Of a stretch of DNA of 64,000 nucleotides, positions 37,990 through 45,637 are shown one piece after another. The stretch's first letter is position 1; every line of letters begins with the position of its first letter. A program made the translations under genes and the position numbers. Below the pieces are notes generated by a model. That model saw only the letters and a program-made list of their open reading frames with translations, had not been told where the DNA came from and ran no database searches. The DNA is from an uncultured Tissierellia bacterium (lineage in GTDB: Bacteria; Bacillota; Clostridia; Tissierellales; Peptoniphilaceae): assembly GCA_902488465.1 (NCBI GenBank), contig CABTWE010000001.1, forward strand, positions 157,980-221,979, in the 5' to 3' direction.

Positions 37990-39198
37990 CTATTGTTCTT
38001 TTCTGATTCTTATACGTGAAATTGTGCAGCCCTCAGCTCTTTCAATCACAAACTCGTATCCGTCGGCATAATATACCTCACCGCGTTTTGGAAATTTCCC
38101 GGCAAGTCCAATGACAAAGCCGCCGATTGATTCATAGTCGTCGCTTGTAAAATTTGTGCCAAGTGCGTCATTCACATCTTCAAGGTCCATATCACCTTTA
38201 ACTGAATACTGTCCCTTTGAAATGCGTCGCACCGGTGTGCTCACTTCGTCATATTCATCATCGATATCTCCGACAATTTCTTCAACGATGTCTTCAATAG
38301 TGACAAGTCCGGAAGTTCCACCGTACTCGTCAACCAAAATTGCAATAGTACTTTTGTGTTTTTTTAAATCTGTCAAAAGCTTGTAGCTTGAATTTGATTC
38401 AAATTGAAAATATGCCGGTCTCAAAATACTCTTTAAATTAAATGATTCCTTTTTTTGTCCAACCAAATCTTTCACATATAAAAGCCCTACAATGTCGTCT
38501 ATATTTTCTCCAACAACCGGCAATCTCGAAAAGTGTGTATCCTTAACCATATTTAATAGGTCGTCGTAAGTAATATCAATCGGAACTGCGACAATCGAAG
38601 TCCTCGGTGTCATAATGTCGCTTGCTTTTGAATCGGTTAAATCGAAAACATTTTCAATCATATCTTTTTCCGAAGATTCAACAATGCCCTCTTCGTGTCC
38701 TTCATTTAAAATTCCAATCAAATCGTCTTCTGTTATCTTTTCTCCCTCTTCCTCTTTTAAGAAAAGCTTTGTAAGAGCTGTGAAAAATATATTTATAGGC
38801 GTTAAAATCACAACGAAAAATTTTATAATAGGTGCAACAAAAAGGCCATAGTTCAATGCATTATTTCCCGCTAATGTTTTCGGAAGAATTTCTCCAAAAA
38901 TGAGTAGAGTCACCGTCATAACAATAGTGGAATAAGTCACACCTCTTCCGCCGAATTTCGAAACAAAGTAAAGTGTTGAAATACTCGGCGCAATAATATT
39001 TACTATATTGTTTCCAATCAAAATTGCAGAAATCGTCTTTGCGGAATTTTCAATCAAATCATTGTAAATTATTGCATTTCTATTCCCTTCATCTATGTAT
39101 TTTCTAAGCTTATATGATTTAGTTGAAGTTACAGCCGTTTCCGATGAAGAAAAAAATGCGCTGAACATAATTAAAAAAACAATAAAAATCAGTTCCAT
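37990..39198 (-). CDS. CNNM/CorC-type membrane protein with CBS domains
   Basis: 402 residues. An N-terminal CNNM (DUF21) membrane domain with three or four helices (MELIFIVFLIMFSAFFSSSETA; ISAILIGNNIVNIIAPSISTLYF; FFVVILTPINIFFTALTKLF) is followed by a CBS pair (VFDLTDSKASDIMTPRTSIVAVP; FSRLPVVGENIDDIVGLLYVKDL) and the C-terminal CorC_HlyC domain (RRISKGQYSVKGDMDLEDVND). Relatives export magnesium or affect cobalt/magnesium tolerance, often annotated as hemolysins; transport is the better guess. It is the first gene of a six-gene operon. AAAGGAGTATTT precedes the start. Confidence 0.9.
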   Translation of the reverse strand: MELIFIVFLIMFSAFFSSSETAVTSTKSYKLRKYIDEGNRNAIIYNDLIENSAKTISAILIGNNIVNIIAPSISTLYFVSKFGGRGVTYSTIVMTVTLLIFGEILPKTLAGNNALNYGLFVAPIIKFFVVILTPINIFFTALTKLFLKEEEGEKITEDDLIGILNEGHEEGIVESSEKDMIENVFDLTDSKASDIMTPRTSIVAVPIDITYDDLLNMVKDTHFSRLPVVGENIDDIVGLLYVKDLVGQKKESFNLKSILRPAYFQFESNSSYKLLTDLKKHKSTIAILVDEYGGTSGLVTIEDIVEEIVGDIDDEYDEVSTPVRRISKGQYSVKGDMDLEDVNDALGTNFTSDDYESIGGFVIGLAGKFPKRGEVYYADGYEFVIERAEGCTISRIRIRKEQ

Positions 39199-39234
39199 AA
39201 ATACTCCTTTAAATAATAGTAAACCCTTTACTAA

Positions 39235-39263
39235 ATTATATTATAAATCATGCTTATTTTCAA
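39235..39263 (-). promoter_or_regulatory. Promoter of the CNNM-dnaE-pfkA-pyk operon
   Basis: -35 TTGAAA (39258-39263), 17-base spacer, -10 TATAAT (39235-39240) on the minus strand. Confidence 0.78.
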
Positions 39264-39278
39264 GTGTGATAACTTGAA
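39259..39278. promoter_or_regulatory. Palindrome in the divergent CNNM/nitroreductase region
   Basis: Perfect inverted repeat TTCAAGT-N6-ACTTGAA. It covers the -35 of the leftward promoter and ends 20 bases before the -35 of the rightward one, so a single regulator could act on both. Confidence 0.55.
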
Positions 39279-39297
39279 CATTTCGCCGTTTTTGCAA

Positions 39298-39326
39298 TTG
39301 TAATAATGATTAAAATATGTTAGAAT
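39298..39326 (+). promoter_or_regulatory. Promoter of the nitroreductase-ABC exporter operon
   Basis: -35 TTGTAA (39298-39303), 17-base spacer, -10 TAGAAT (39321-39326). Confidence 0.65.
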
Positions 39327-39374
39327 AAAAAGTGTGTGAAACACTATTTCAAATTGGAGGTGCATCAATTGTGC

Positions 39375-39905
39375 ATGAAAGAAATGACATTTAGAGACTT
39401 GGTCCAAAAAAGATACTCTTGCAGAGATTTTTTGGATACTGAAATTGATAAAAATATTTTAGACGAAATTGCTGACGCAGCACGACTACAACCTTCTGCC
39501 GTCAACTCACAACAATATAAAATACATATTTGCACTAAAAATGCAGCACGACGTGTTTCAAAAGCAAGAGGTATGTATAACAGGTTCATAGAAAATGTGC
39601 CTGCTTTTATTGTTATCACTGAAGACAGAAGAAATATTGCATTAAAAGCTATAAATCTTGCCCAATACAACGATTGGGTACCGATAGATATCGGAATCGT
39701 CGTTTCCGCGATTTGCTACAGAGCTCTTGAGCTTGGAGTTTCGAGTTGCATTCTCGGGCTTTACAAAGAAAAAGAGATTCAGGAAATTATCGGCGACAAA
39801 AATAAAGTTGCAATTGTAATCGCGCTGGGTTATCAAAAGGAGGAAAAAGATAGACCGAAAAAACGTCGCAGCTTCGACGAGATTTGCGTCTATCACGAAG
39901 AATAA
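39375..39905 (+). CDS. Nitroreductase family protein
   Basis: FMN enzyme of about 176 residues. N-terminal TFRDLVQKRYSCRDF, FMN-site ARLQPSAVNSQQYKI (QQYK where many have QPW), and VPIDIGIVVSAICYRALELGVSSCILGLY. The C-terminus is Lys/Arg-rich (KEEKDRPKKRRSFDEIC). I give ATG 39375, but GGAGGTG (39356-39362) is better spaced for an in-frame TTG at 39369, which would add two residues. Fifteen bases separate it from the exporter genes on the same strand. Substrate unknown. Confidence 0.88.
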   Translation: MKEMTFRDLVQKRYSCRDFLDTEIDKNILDEIADAARLQPSAVNSQQYKIHICTKNAARRVSKARGMYNRFIENVPAFIVITEDRRNIALKAINLAQYNDWVPIDIGIVVSAICYRALELGVSSCILGLYKEKEIQEIIGDKNKVAIVIALGYQKEEKDRPKKRRSFDEICVYHEE

Positions 39906-39920
39906 TTTACGCGAGGTTTT

Positions 39921-41648
39921 ATGAAAAACATAAAAAAATACTATAATTTAATAAAAAAATACAGATATGCTCTCTTCTTTGCGCTTATGTTAAACATTTT
40001 TTCCGCTTACGGTTCAATTATTATACCTAAGTTCATCGGAGAGATGGCGGACTTGGTTAAAAACGGAGCTTTGACAAATGAGATTTTGAAACGAGATGTC
40101 TATGTTCTATTGTTTATGTCGATATTTATTTATCTGTCGAATGCAATTTGGAATTATTTAATCTTCAGAAACTACTACTATGTAAACGCAAATCTCAAAA
40201 AGATGATTTTGAGTAAATCGCTTTTTCAAAGTCCGGTTTTTTTCAAACGAAATCATATAAGTGAAATAATAAACAAGGCAACATCGGACACAATGCGTGT
40301 CGCAGATGTTGTGGGCTACGGATTTATGACCGTCGTTGACGGTGCAGTATTTCCAATATTAATATTTATCTATATGGCAAGGATTTCAATTCTTTTGGCA
40401 CTCATTTCCATGATTGCACTTCCTGTAATGGTTTTTGTAATAACGAAAATCTCAACAAAATACGATCCGGCTTATGAAGCATATCAAAGAAGTTTAGACA
40501 CTTTGAACCAAAAGACTATCGAGGACATGAGTGCAATAAAGGTTATTAAAGCTTTCGTTGTCAGCAAAGTAAGAAAAGAAAATTACCTTAAGTCTGTCGA
40601 CGACAATTTGGCAAAGGACTTGCGACTCACAAAGCTAACGGCACTTTATGTTCCGGTTACAGAGATAGGTATTGGCTTTTTCTCAATTGTCGCTTTCATT
40701 GTCGGGGCATCACTTATAAAGCACGGAAATCTTTCATACGGTCAACTTGTAACCTTCTCACTCTATCTCTATTTTCTCGAATGGCCTGCTTATGCTCTTT
40801 CGGATTTGATAGTTGTTTTAAAAGAAGGAAACACATCTCTAAGAAGAATAGGTGAAATACTCGACTATGACGACGACTTCAGAGAATACAAAGGCACTGA
40901 AAAAATTAAATCCATAGATAAAATTGAAATAAATAATGTTTATTTCTCATATCCCGGAAATGACAGCTTTGAATTGAAAAATATAAATCTTTCATTTCAA
41001 AAAGGCAAGAGATATGGAATTGTCGGAAAAACCGGAAGCGGCAAGACGAGTTTGTTGCGCGTTATTATAAACGAATATCCGAATTTCAGCGGCCATGTTA
41101 AGATCAACGGCTCAGACATCAAGGAAATTTCTCTCGACGATTTAAAGAAAAACATCGGATACGTACCACAGGAGCACTTTCTATACTCGAAAACTATAAA
41201 AGAAAATATTGCTTTCTACAGAGATGCGACGGATGTGGAAGTAAAAAATGCGATAAAAGTTTCAGACTTTGAAAAGGATATCAGCTCCCTTCCTCTTGGA
41301 GTGTACACACTCTCAGGCGAGATGGGCGTTTCCCTTTCAGGAGGACAAAAACAACGTGTCAGTTTGTCACGCGCCGTTTTAAAAGACGTCGACATGCTCG
41401 TGCTTGACGACGTGCTTTCTGCTGTCGACAACAAAACTGAGCAAAATATTTTGGAAAATTTGGAAAAACTTATGGGCGACAAAATTGTCGTCATGTCGAG
41501 CCACAAGATAAGTGCAATAAAAGACTGCGACGAAATCATCGTGCTTGACGACGGAGAAATTATCGAAAGCGGAACTTATGACGAGCTTCTCGATAATAAA
41601 GGCTGGTTCTATGAACAAGCCATGATTCAGGAGGTCAGCCATGAGTAA
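39921..41648 (+). CDS. Heterodimeric ABC exporter, subunit 1 (degenerate ATP site)
   Basis: Half-transporter of 575 residues: six-helix transmembrane domain (about 1-300) then a nucleotide-binding domain. Walker A GKTGSGKTS, Q-loop VPQE, signature VSLSGGQKQRVSLSRA, Walker B MLVLDDVLS with Asp in place of the catalytic Glu, and H-loop VMSSHKIS. The Glu-to-Asp change, with a normal LSGGQ, marks it as the non-catalytic-site half of a heterodimeric exporter. GAGG precedes the ATG. It overlaps the partner gene by eight bases. Cargo unknown; multidrug-like exporters of this kind are common. Confidence 0.92.
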   Translation: MKNIKKYYNLIKKYRYALFFALMLNIFSAYGSIIIPKFIGEMADLVKNGALTNEILKRDVYVLLFMSIFIYLSNAIWNYLIFRNYYYVNANLKKMILSKSLFQSPVFFKRNHISEIINKATSDTMRVADVVGYGFMTVVDGAVFPILIFIYMARISILLALISMIALPVMVFVITKISTKYDPAYEAYQRSLDTLNQKTIEDMSAIKVIKAFVVSKVRKENYLKSVDDNLAKDLRLTKLTALYVPVTEIGIGFFSIVAFIVGASLIKHGNLSYGQLVTFSLYLYFLEWPAYALSDLIVVLKEGNTSLRRIGEILDYDDDFREYKGTEKIKSIDKIEINNVYFSYPGNDSFELKNINLSFQKGKRYGIVGKTGSGKTSLLRVIINEYPNFSGHVKINGSDIKEISLDDLKKNIGYVPQEHFLYSKTIKENIAFYRDATDVEVKNAIKVSDFEKDISSLPLGVYTLSGEMGVSLSGGQKQRVSLSRAVLKDVDMLVLDDVLSAVDNKTEQNILENLEKLMGDKIVVMSSHKISAIKDCDEIIVLDDGEIIESGTYDELLDNKGWFYEQAMIQEVSHE

Positions 41649-43452
41649 TCTATATAACGAAAAAACATTTAGAAAAGGCACACTGAAACTGATTTACAAA
41701 ACTTTCAAATCGGTCAAGTGGTCGCTCATGTTGGGCGTTGTTCTCTCACTCGGAACAACGGCTCTGACACTTGTCACTCCGCTCTTTTTACAAAAATTGA
41801 TCGACAAGGAAATCGATCCGAAAGTCGGAATAAAAGATTCAAAAAGCTTTTTCACAACTGCAGCAATATATCTTTTTATGATACTTTTATGCAATACACT
41901 TAGCTTTTTGAAACAATATCAACTAAAAAGAACTTCAAACAAGGCGAGCCATTTCTTGAGACGCGATTTATATGACCACTCTCTTAACCTTCCGCTCTCG
42001 TTCTTCGACAGAACACCTGTTGGAAAAATAAGCGGACGTATCGTCGGAGACGTTGAAGAAATAAAAAATATGTTCTTTCTCGGATTTGACGGAATGTTTT
42101 CCGCAATCTCCTTCATTCTCGCCTCGATAATATATGTTCTTACAATCGACTACAGAGCGGCACTTGTTCTTACAATGCCTATTCCGATTCTAATTGTTCT
42201 TATCTATGTCTACAACAAATATAGTGCAAAATATAATATCGAATATAGAAAAGGCGAATCGAAATTAATTGCCGATCTAAATGAACATCTTCACGGCTCG
42301 GACATAATACGTGCATACGGCGTTTCAGAAGGTGTGAACGAAGAGTTCTCAAAACTAAATCAGAAGCAATTTAAAATCGGAACAAAAATCGAAACATTCG
42401 ACTCTTTCTTTTCATTCAACATCTCTGACCTGCTTTCAAATATTTCAACACTTCTAATACTCATCATCGCCGGATATTCATTTTTAAACGGAACGAATAC
42501 AATTTCCATCGGATTTATGATTGTACTCCTAAATTACAACGGAAATATCTACGATATGATTCAAGCGGTTTTGAGACGAATAAATGTCATTGAAAAGGCA
42601 CTCGCTTCGAGTCACCACTTGGTTGAATTTATGGAAGAAGAACATGAATTTGACGGCGATGTTGAAATTGCCGATATAAAAGGCGATGTAGAACTTAAAG
42701 ACGTTTCATTTTCATATATCAAGGACAATCCTGTCCTACACAATATCGACATAAGTGCACCGCACGGTTCAAAAACTGCAATTGTCGGTGACACCGGCTC
42801 TGGTAAAAGCTCGATTATAAACCTTATATTCCGCTTCTATAACCCGGATAGCGGTGTCATCTCGATTGACGATACTGATATATCGAAACTGTCGAAAGAA
42901 TCGTTTAGAAAGAAAATGGCGCTTGTCCTTCAAGATCCGTTTATCTTCAATGACACTTTGAGGAACAATGTAACACTCGGAGAAAAATTTACAGACGATG
43001 AAATAATAAATGCGATGAATCTTGCGGGCGGTGAAATGATTCTAAAACGATTAAGAAAAGGTCTCGACACCCACTTAAACGGCGAAGGCGTCGGACTCTC
43101 ACTCGGTGAAAAACAAATCGTCACGTTCGCACGCACAATCATCCGCGACCCGAAAATATTGGTGCTTGATGAAGCTACCGCATCAATCGACACCGAAACT
43201 GAAAAGCATATTGAAGAAGGACTTAACCACCTTATGGAAGGAAGAACCTCATTCATTATCGCTCACCGTTTATCCACTATAAGACACTGCGACAATATAA
43301 TTGTTCTTGAAAAAGGAAGAATTATAGAAATGGGTACGCACGACGAATTGATGGATAAAAAAGGAAAATACTTCTCTCTTGCGACAAAAGAAGAAGAAGA
43401 AGAAAAAGAAGAAGAAAAAGAAGAAGAAAAAGAAAAAGAACCTGAGAAATAA
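41641..43452 (+). CDS. Heterodimeric ABC exporter, subunit 2 (catalytic ATP site, degenerate signature)
   Basis: 603 residues: six-helix domain, then a nucleotide-binding domain with Walker A GDTGSGKSS, Q-loop VLQDPF, signature GLSLGEKQIVTFART instead of LSGGQ, intact Walker B ILVLDEATASID and H-loop FIIAHRLST. The altered signature complements the altered Walker B of subunit 1, so one of the two composite ATP sites is degenerate. The C-terminus is a run of Glu and Lys (about 20 residues) coded by a GAAGAAGAAAAA tandem repeat (43388-43440). CAGGAGGTC precedes the start. Confidence 0.92.
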   Translation: MSNLYNEKTFRKGTLKLIYKTFKSVKWSLMLGVVLSLGTTALTLVTPLFLQKLIDKEIDPKVGIKDSKSFFTTAAIYLFMILLCNTLSFLKQYQLKRTSNKASHFLRRDLYDHSLNLPLSFFDRTPVGKISGRIVGDVEEIKNMFFLGFDGMFSAISFILASIIYVLTIDYRAALVLTMPIPILIVLIYVYNKYSAKYNIEYRKGESKLIADLNEHLHGSDIIRAYGVSEGVNEEFSKLNQKQFKIGTKIETFDSFFSFNISDLLSNISTLLILIIAGYSFLNGTNTISIGFMIVLLNYNGNIYDMIQAVLRRINVIEKALASSHHLVEFMEEEHEFDGDVEIADIKGDVELKDVSFSYIKDNPVLHNIDISAPHGSKTAIVGDTGSGKSSIINLIFRFYNPDSGVISIDDTDISKLSKESFRKKMALVLQDPFIFNDTLRNNVTLGEKFTDDEIINAMNLAGGEMILKRLRKGLDTHLNGEGVGLSLGEKQIVTFARTIIRDPKILVLDEATASIDTETEKHIEEGLNHLMEGRTSFIIAHRLSTIRHCDNIIVLEKGRIIEMGTHDELMDKKGKYFSLATKEEEEEKEEEKEEEKEKEPEK

Positions 43453-43469
43453 TTCTCAGGTTCTTTTTT
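43438..43469 (+). terminator. Terminator of the ABC exporter operon
   Basis: An 11-bp stem (43438-43448 with 43453-43463) whose 4-base loop contains the stop codon, followed by a run of six T. Confidence 0.9.
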
Positions 43470-43575
43470 CGTGATAAAAAATATACTAGGAGTTTAGGTG
43501 TTTAAGTCAAAATTTAAAAATTACATAGGGAAAATAATTTAACATCTCAACAATATTTAAACTCCGGAAAGTGGA

Positions 43576-43998
43576 TTACTCCGCAAGTTTTTTGCCCAAA
43601 GCGATACATTTTTCAATCGCTTCAGCGTCAGGGTTATCATATGCTGCAAGTGAACCGATAAGATTGATTCCGTCATTTGTGCATTCTTCAGCCCAATTTA
43701 TCATCCATTCACCTGTATTCCATTCATAGGAACCGAATATTGCAACTGGTTTTGTTTTTAATACAGGTTTTGCATCGTCAAAAAACGGTCTGAACTCTTC
43801 TTCTTCGAGTTCTTCGGCTCCCATTGCAGGGCAACCGAGTGCAATTCTGTCAGCGTCTGTCAAATCCTTTTCGTCAAAACCCGCGGAAAGATTTATAAGC
43901 TTTGTCTCTGCTCCCGCTTCGGATGCTCCTTGCTGAATTGCTTCAGCCATCCTCGCGGTGTTTCCTGTTCCCGACCAATAAATAATCGTTACTCTCAT
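43576..43998 (-). CDS. Flavodoxin (first of two)
   Basis: Small FMN electron carrier, 140 residues. FMN phosphate loop IIYWSGTGNTARM at residues 4-16, flavin-stacking GSYEWNTGEW, and the short-chain length typical of Clostridia. The start is ATG 43998 with AAGGAGG; a reading to 44016 would include that site. It is a paralogue of the gene at 44318-44737 and shares a 16-bp palindrome with it in the upstream region. Likely reduces or replaces ferredoxin under low iron; the partner enzyme is unknown. Confidence 0.92.
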   Translation of the reverse strand: MRVTIIYWSGTGNTARMAEAIQQGASEAGAETKLINLSAGFDEKDLTDADRIALGCPAMGAEELEEEEFRPFFDDAKPVLKTKPVAIFGSYEWNTGEWMINWAEECTNDGINLIGSLAAYDNPDAEAIEKCIALGKKLAE

Positions 43999-44018
43999 AA
44001 TTGCCTCCTTAAACATCG

Positions 44019-44047
44019 GTTAGTCATCGCTAACTGTATTAAGTATA
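44019..44047 (-). promoter_or_regulatory. Flavodoxin promoter -10 with palindromic operator
   Basis: On the minus strand -10 TATACT (44042-44047); a clear -35 is not visible. Just downstream, at the expected transcript start, lies GTTAG-N6-CTAAC (44019-44034; plus strand GTTAGTCATCGCTAAC), nearly identical to the site at 44831-44846. Confidence 0.6.
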
Positions 44048-44202
44048 GCATATAAAAATTTGTTTTTTTATATTTTATCACTGTTTAAAAAATAATTTTA
44101 TGAAATAATAAAATAAATTTATTGATGATTAATATGGAAGTTTTTATAATTCTTTATCTACACCGGTTAACTTTCTAATTTTAAATTGATATCGCTCAAC
44201 TG

Positions 44203-44269
44203 ATCAAAATGACTTTTGTATAAACCTTACAAATCAAAATGACTTTTGTATAAACCTTACAAATCAAAA
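44203..44269. repeat. 30-bp tandem direct repeat
   Basis: Two perfect copies of a 30-bp unit (44203-44232 and 44233-44262) plus the first seven bases of a third, in the otherwise featureless gap (44048-44284) between the flavodoxin genes. No spacer separates them, so it is not CRISPR. Confidence 0.85.
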
Positions 44270-44284
44270 CTACTAAATTTCCAA

Positions 44285-44309
44285 TAAAAAAGCACCCCTT
44301 TCGGGATGC
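44285..44309 (-). terminator. Terminator of the second flavodoxin gene
   Basis: A 7-bp stem (44292-44298 with 44303-44309, one wobble) with a 4-base loop, then a U-run on the minus strand, eight bases past the stop. Confidence 0.85.
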
Positions 44310-44317
44310 CTATAATC

Positions 44318-44737
44318 TTATTTTGCCAATTTTTCTCCGAGTGCCTTGCATTCTTCAATAGCATCGTCGTCCGGATTGTCATAAGCTTTCAATGCTTCGA
44401 TAGGAGTGATTCCATTTTCTTCCATTTCAGCTTTCCATGTTTCAATCCATTCGCCTTCGTTCCATGCATATGAACCGAAAATTGCAACTTTTTTATTTTT
44501 TAGTTCATCCATATTTTCTTCGAGATATGGTCTGAATGTTGTGTCTTCTATCTCTTCATCACCTTTTGCAGGACATCCGAGTGCTACTGCATCTGCGCTT
44601 GTGATGTCTTCAGATGTTGCATCATTTACATCTACCAAATTTGCTTCAGCTCCTGCATTTTCGATGCCTTCAACAATAGCATTTGCCATTGCTTCGGTGT
44701 TTCCTGTTTCTGTGTAATAAATTACGCTTACTTTCAT
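44318..44737 (-). CDS. Flavodoxin (second of two)
   Basis: 139 residues. FMN phosphate loop IYYTETGNTEAMAN, a TADAVALGCPAKGDEEIE loop, and the flavin-stacking GSYAWNEGEW. Very acidic, as electron-carrier flavodoxins are. Start at 44737 with AAGGAGGAAAAT. It has its own promoter and terminator, so it is monocistronic. Closely similar to the 43576-43998 product, suggesting duplication. The divergent AraC gene and the shared palindrome suggest a common regulator. Confidence 0.93.
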   Translation of the reverse strand: MKVSVIYYTETGNTEAMANAIVEGIENAGAEANLVDVNDATSEDITSADAVALGCPAKGDEEIEDTTFRPYLEENMDELKNKKVAIFGSYAWNEGEWIETWKAEMEENGITPIEALKAYDNPDDDAIEECKALGEKLAK

Positions 44738-44775
44738 ATTTTCCTCCTTGTATATCAATGAAATTGTTCATTCTT

Positions 44776-44804
44776 ATTATACAATAGTTATACCCATTTC
44801 GCAA
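44776..44804 (-). promoter_or_regulatory. Promoter of the second flavodoxin gene
   Basis: -35 TTGCGA (44799-44804), 17-base spacer, -10 TATAAT (44776-44781) on the minus strand. The shared palindrome begins 26 bases upstream of the -35. Confidence 0.8.
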
Positions 44805-44830
44805 CTCTATAAACATAAATAATTTTAAAA

Positions 44831-44846
44831 GTTAGTCATCCCTAAC
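44831..44846. promoter_or_regulatory. Palindromic site GTTAG-N6-CTAAC
   Basis: GTTAGTCATCCCTAAC, differing in one base from the site at 44019-44034. It abuts the -35 of the divergent AraC-type regulator gene and lies upstream of the flavodoxin promoter. Confidence 0.7.
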
Positions 44847-44847
44847 C

Positions 44848-44876
44848 TTGAAAAAAATTTAATTCTAATATATAAT
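44848..44876 (+). promoter_or_regulatory. Promoter of the AraC-type regulator
   Basis: -35 TTGAAA (44848-44853), 17-base spacer, -10 TATAAT (44871-44876). The palindrome ends one base before the -35. Confidence 0.8.
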
Positions 44877-44910
44877 ATAAGTATAGACTATGAGAGGAGG
44901 GTTTTATGCT

Positions 44911-45555
44911 ATGAATTATTTGGCAATCAGTCAACTTTTAAGACCGGAAACATATTTTCTATGCAAAGAAAAACTCGATGAAGAGTTGTCAAACATCAAC
45001 AACGAAGAAGATTTAAGATTGCATATAACGGAATTAAACACTTTCCTTTATACAACTTATGTCGTTAAATACCAAAAAAATTATAATCATACATTTGTAA
45101 ATAATAGAGAAAGAATATTAAATGCAAAAGGAGATGAAGAACTACGAGAAATTTCAAATTCAATCCTTGACTCATACAAGGAAATTTCAGACGAAGTTCT
45201 TCAAAATAACGACGATAAATTAATCCGAGAAGTTATAAATGAAATAAATGAAAACTACTTCAATAAGGTTACATTGAAACAAATATCAGACACGCACAAT
45301 GTTACAGAAAATTATTTGTGCAGGCTTTTCAGCGAAAAGACCGGCTACAGATTTTGTGAGTATCTTAATTCACTGCGTGTAAAAAAAGCGAAAGAAATGC
45401 TTATAGAAGGCTCAAAGAGCCTTGACTATATTAGTGATGTCTGCGGTTTCAGTAGCCAGTCACATTTCTCCGTGACTTTCAAGAAATACTATAATATTTC
45501 CCCTGGAAAGTACAAACTTGCAATCAAAAATCAAAAGATGAAGCAAATACTCTAG
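44911..45555 (+). CDS. AraC-family transcriptional regulator
   Basis: 214 residues. The C-terminal about 100 residues hold the two AraC helix-turn-helix units (NKVTLKQISDTHNVTENYLCRLFSEKTG and LDYISDVCGFSSQSHFSVTFKKYYNISPGKYK). The N-terminal part (LRLHITELNTFLYTTYVVKY..) is all-helical and I do not recognise it; no cupin domain is seen. Start at ATG 44911 with GGAGGG nine bases before; ATG 44890 is upstream of that site. Divergent from a flavodoxin gene, it probably regulates it. Confidence 0.9.
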   Translation: MNYLAISQLLRPETYFLCKEKLDEELSNINNEEDLRLHITELNTFLYTTYVVKYQKNYNHTFVNNRERILNAKGDEELREISNSILDSYKEISDEVLQNNDDKLIREVINEINENYFNKVTLKQISDTHNVTENYLCRLFSEKTGYRFCEYLNSLRVKKAKEMLIEGSKSLDYISDVCGFSSQSHFSVTFKKYYNISPGKYKLAIKNQKMKQIL

Positions 45556-45583
45556 AAGCCCGAAAGGCTTCTTTTTTTTTTTT
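45554..45583 (+). terminator. Terminator of the AraC-type gene
   Basis: A 7-bp stem (AGAAGCC 45554-45560 with GGCTTCT 45566-45572), loop of five, then a long T-run. Confidence 0.92.
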
Positions 45584-45602
45584 AGAATTACATAAACACA
45601 TC

Positions 45603-45630
45603 AAAAAAGACTCCACTTAATTGTGGAGCC
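45603..45630 (-). terminator. Terminator of the rnf operon
   Basis: A stem of GACTCCAC (45609-45616) with GTGGAG(C)C (45623-45630) and a 6-base loop, then a U-run on the minus strand. Confidence 0.88.
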
Positions 45631-45637
45631 TTCTATT

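Noticed and set aside
44203..44269. Possible CRISPR array
   Set aside because: Only two adjacent copies with no spacers and no cas genes in the window.
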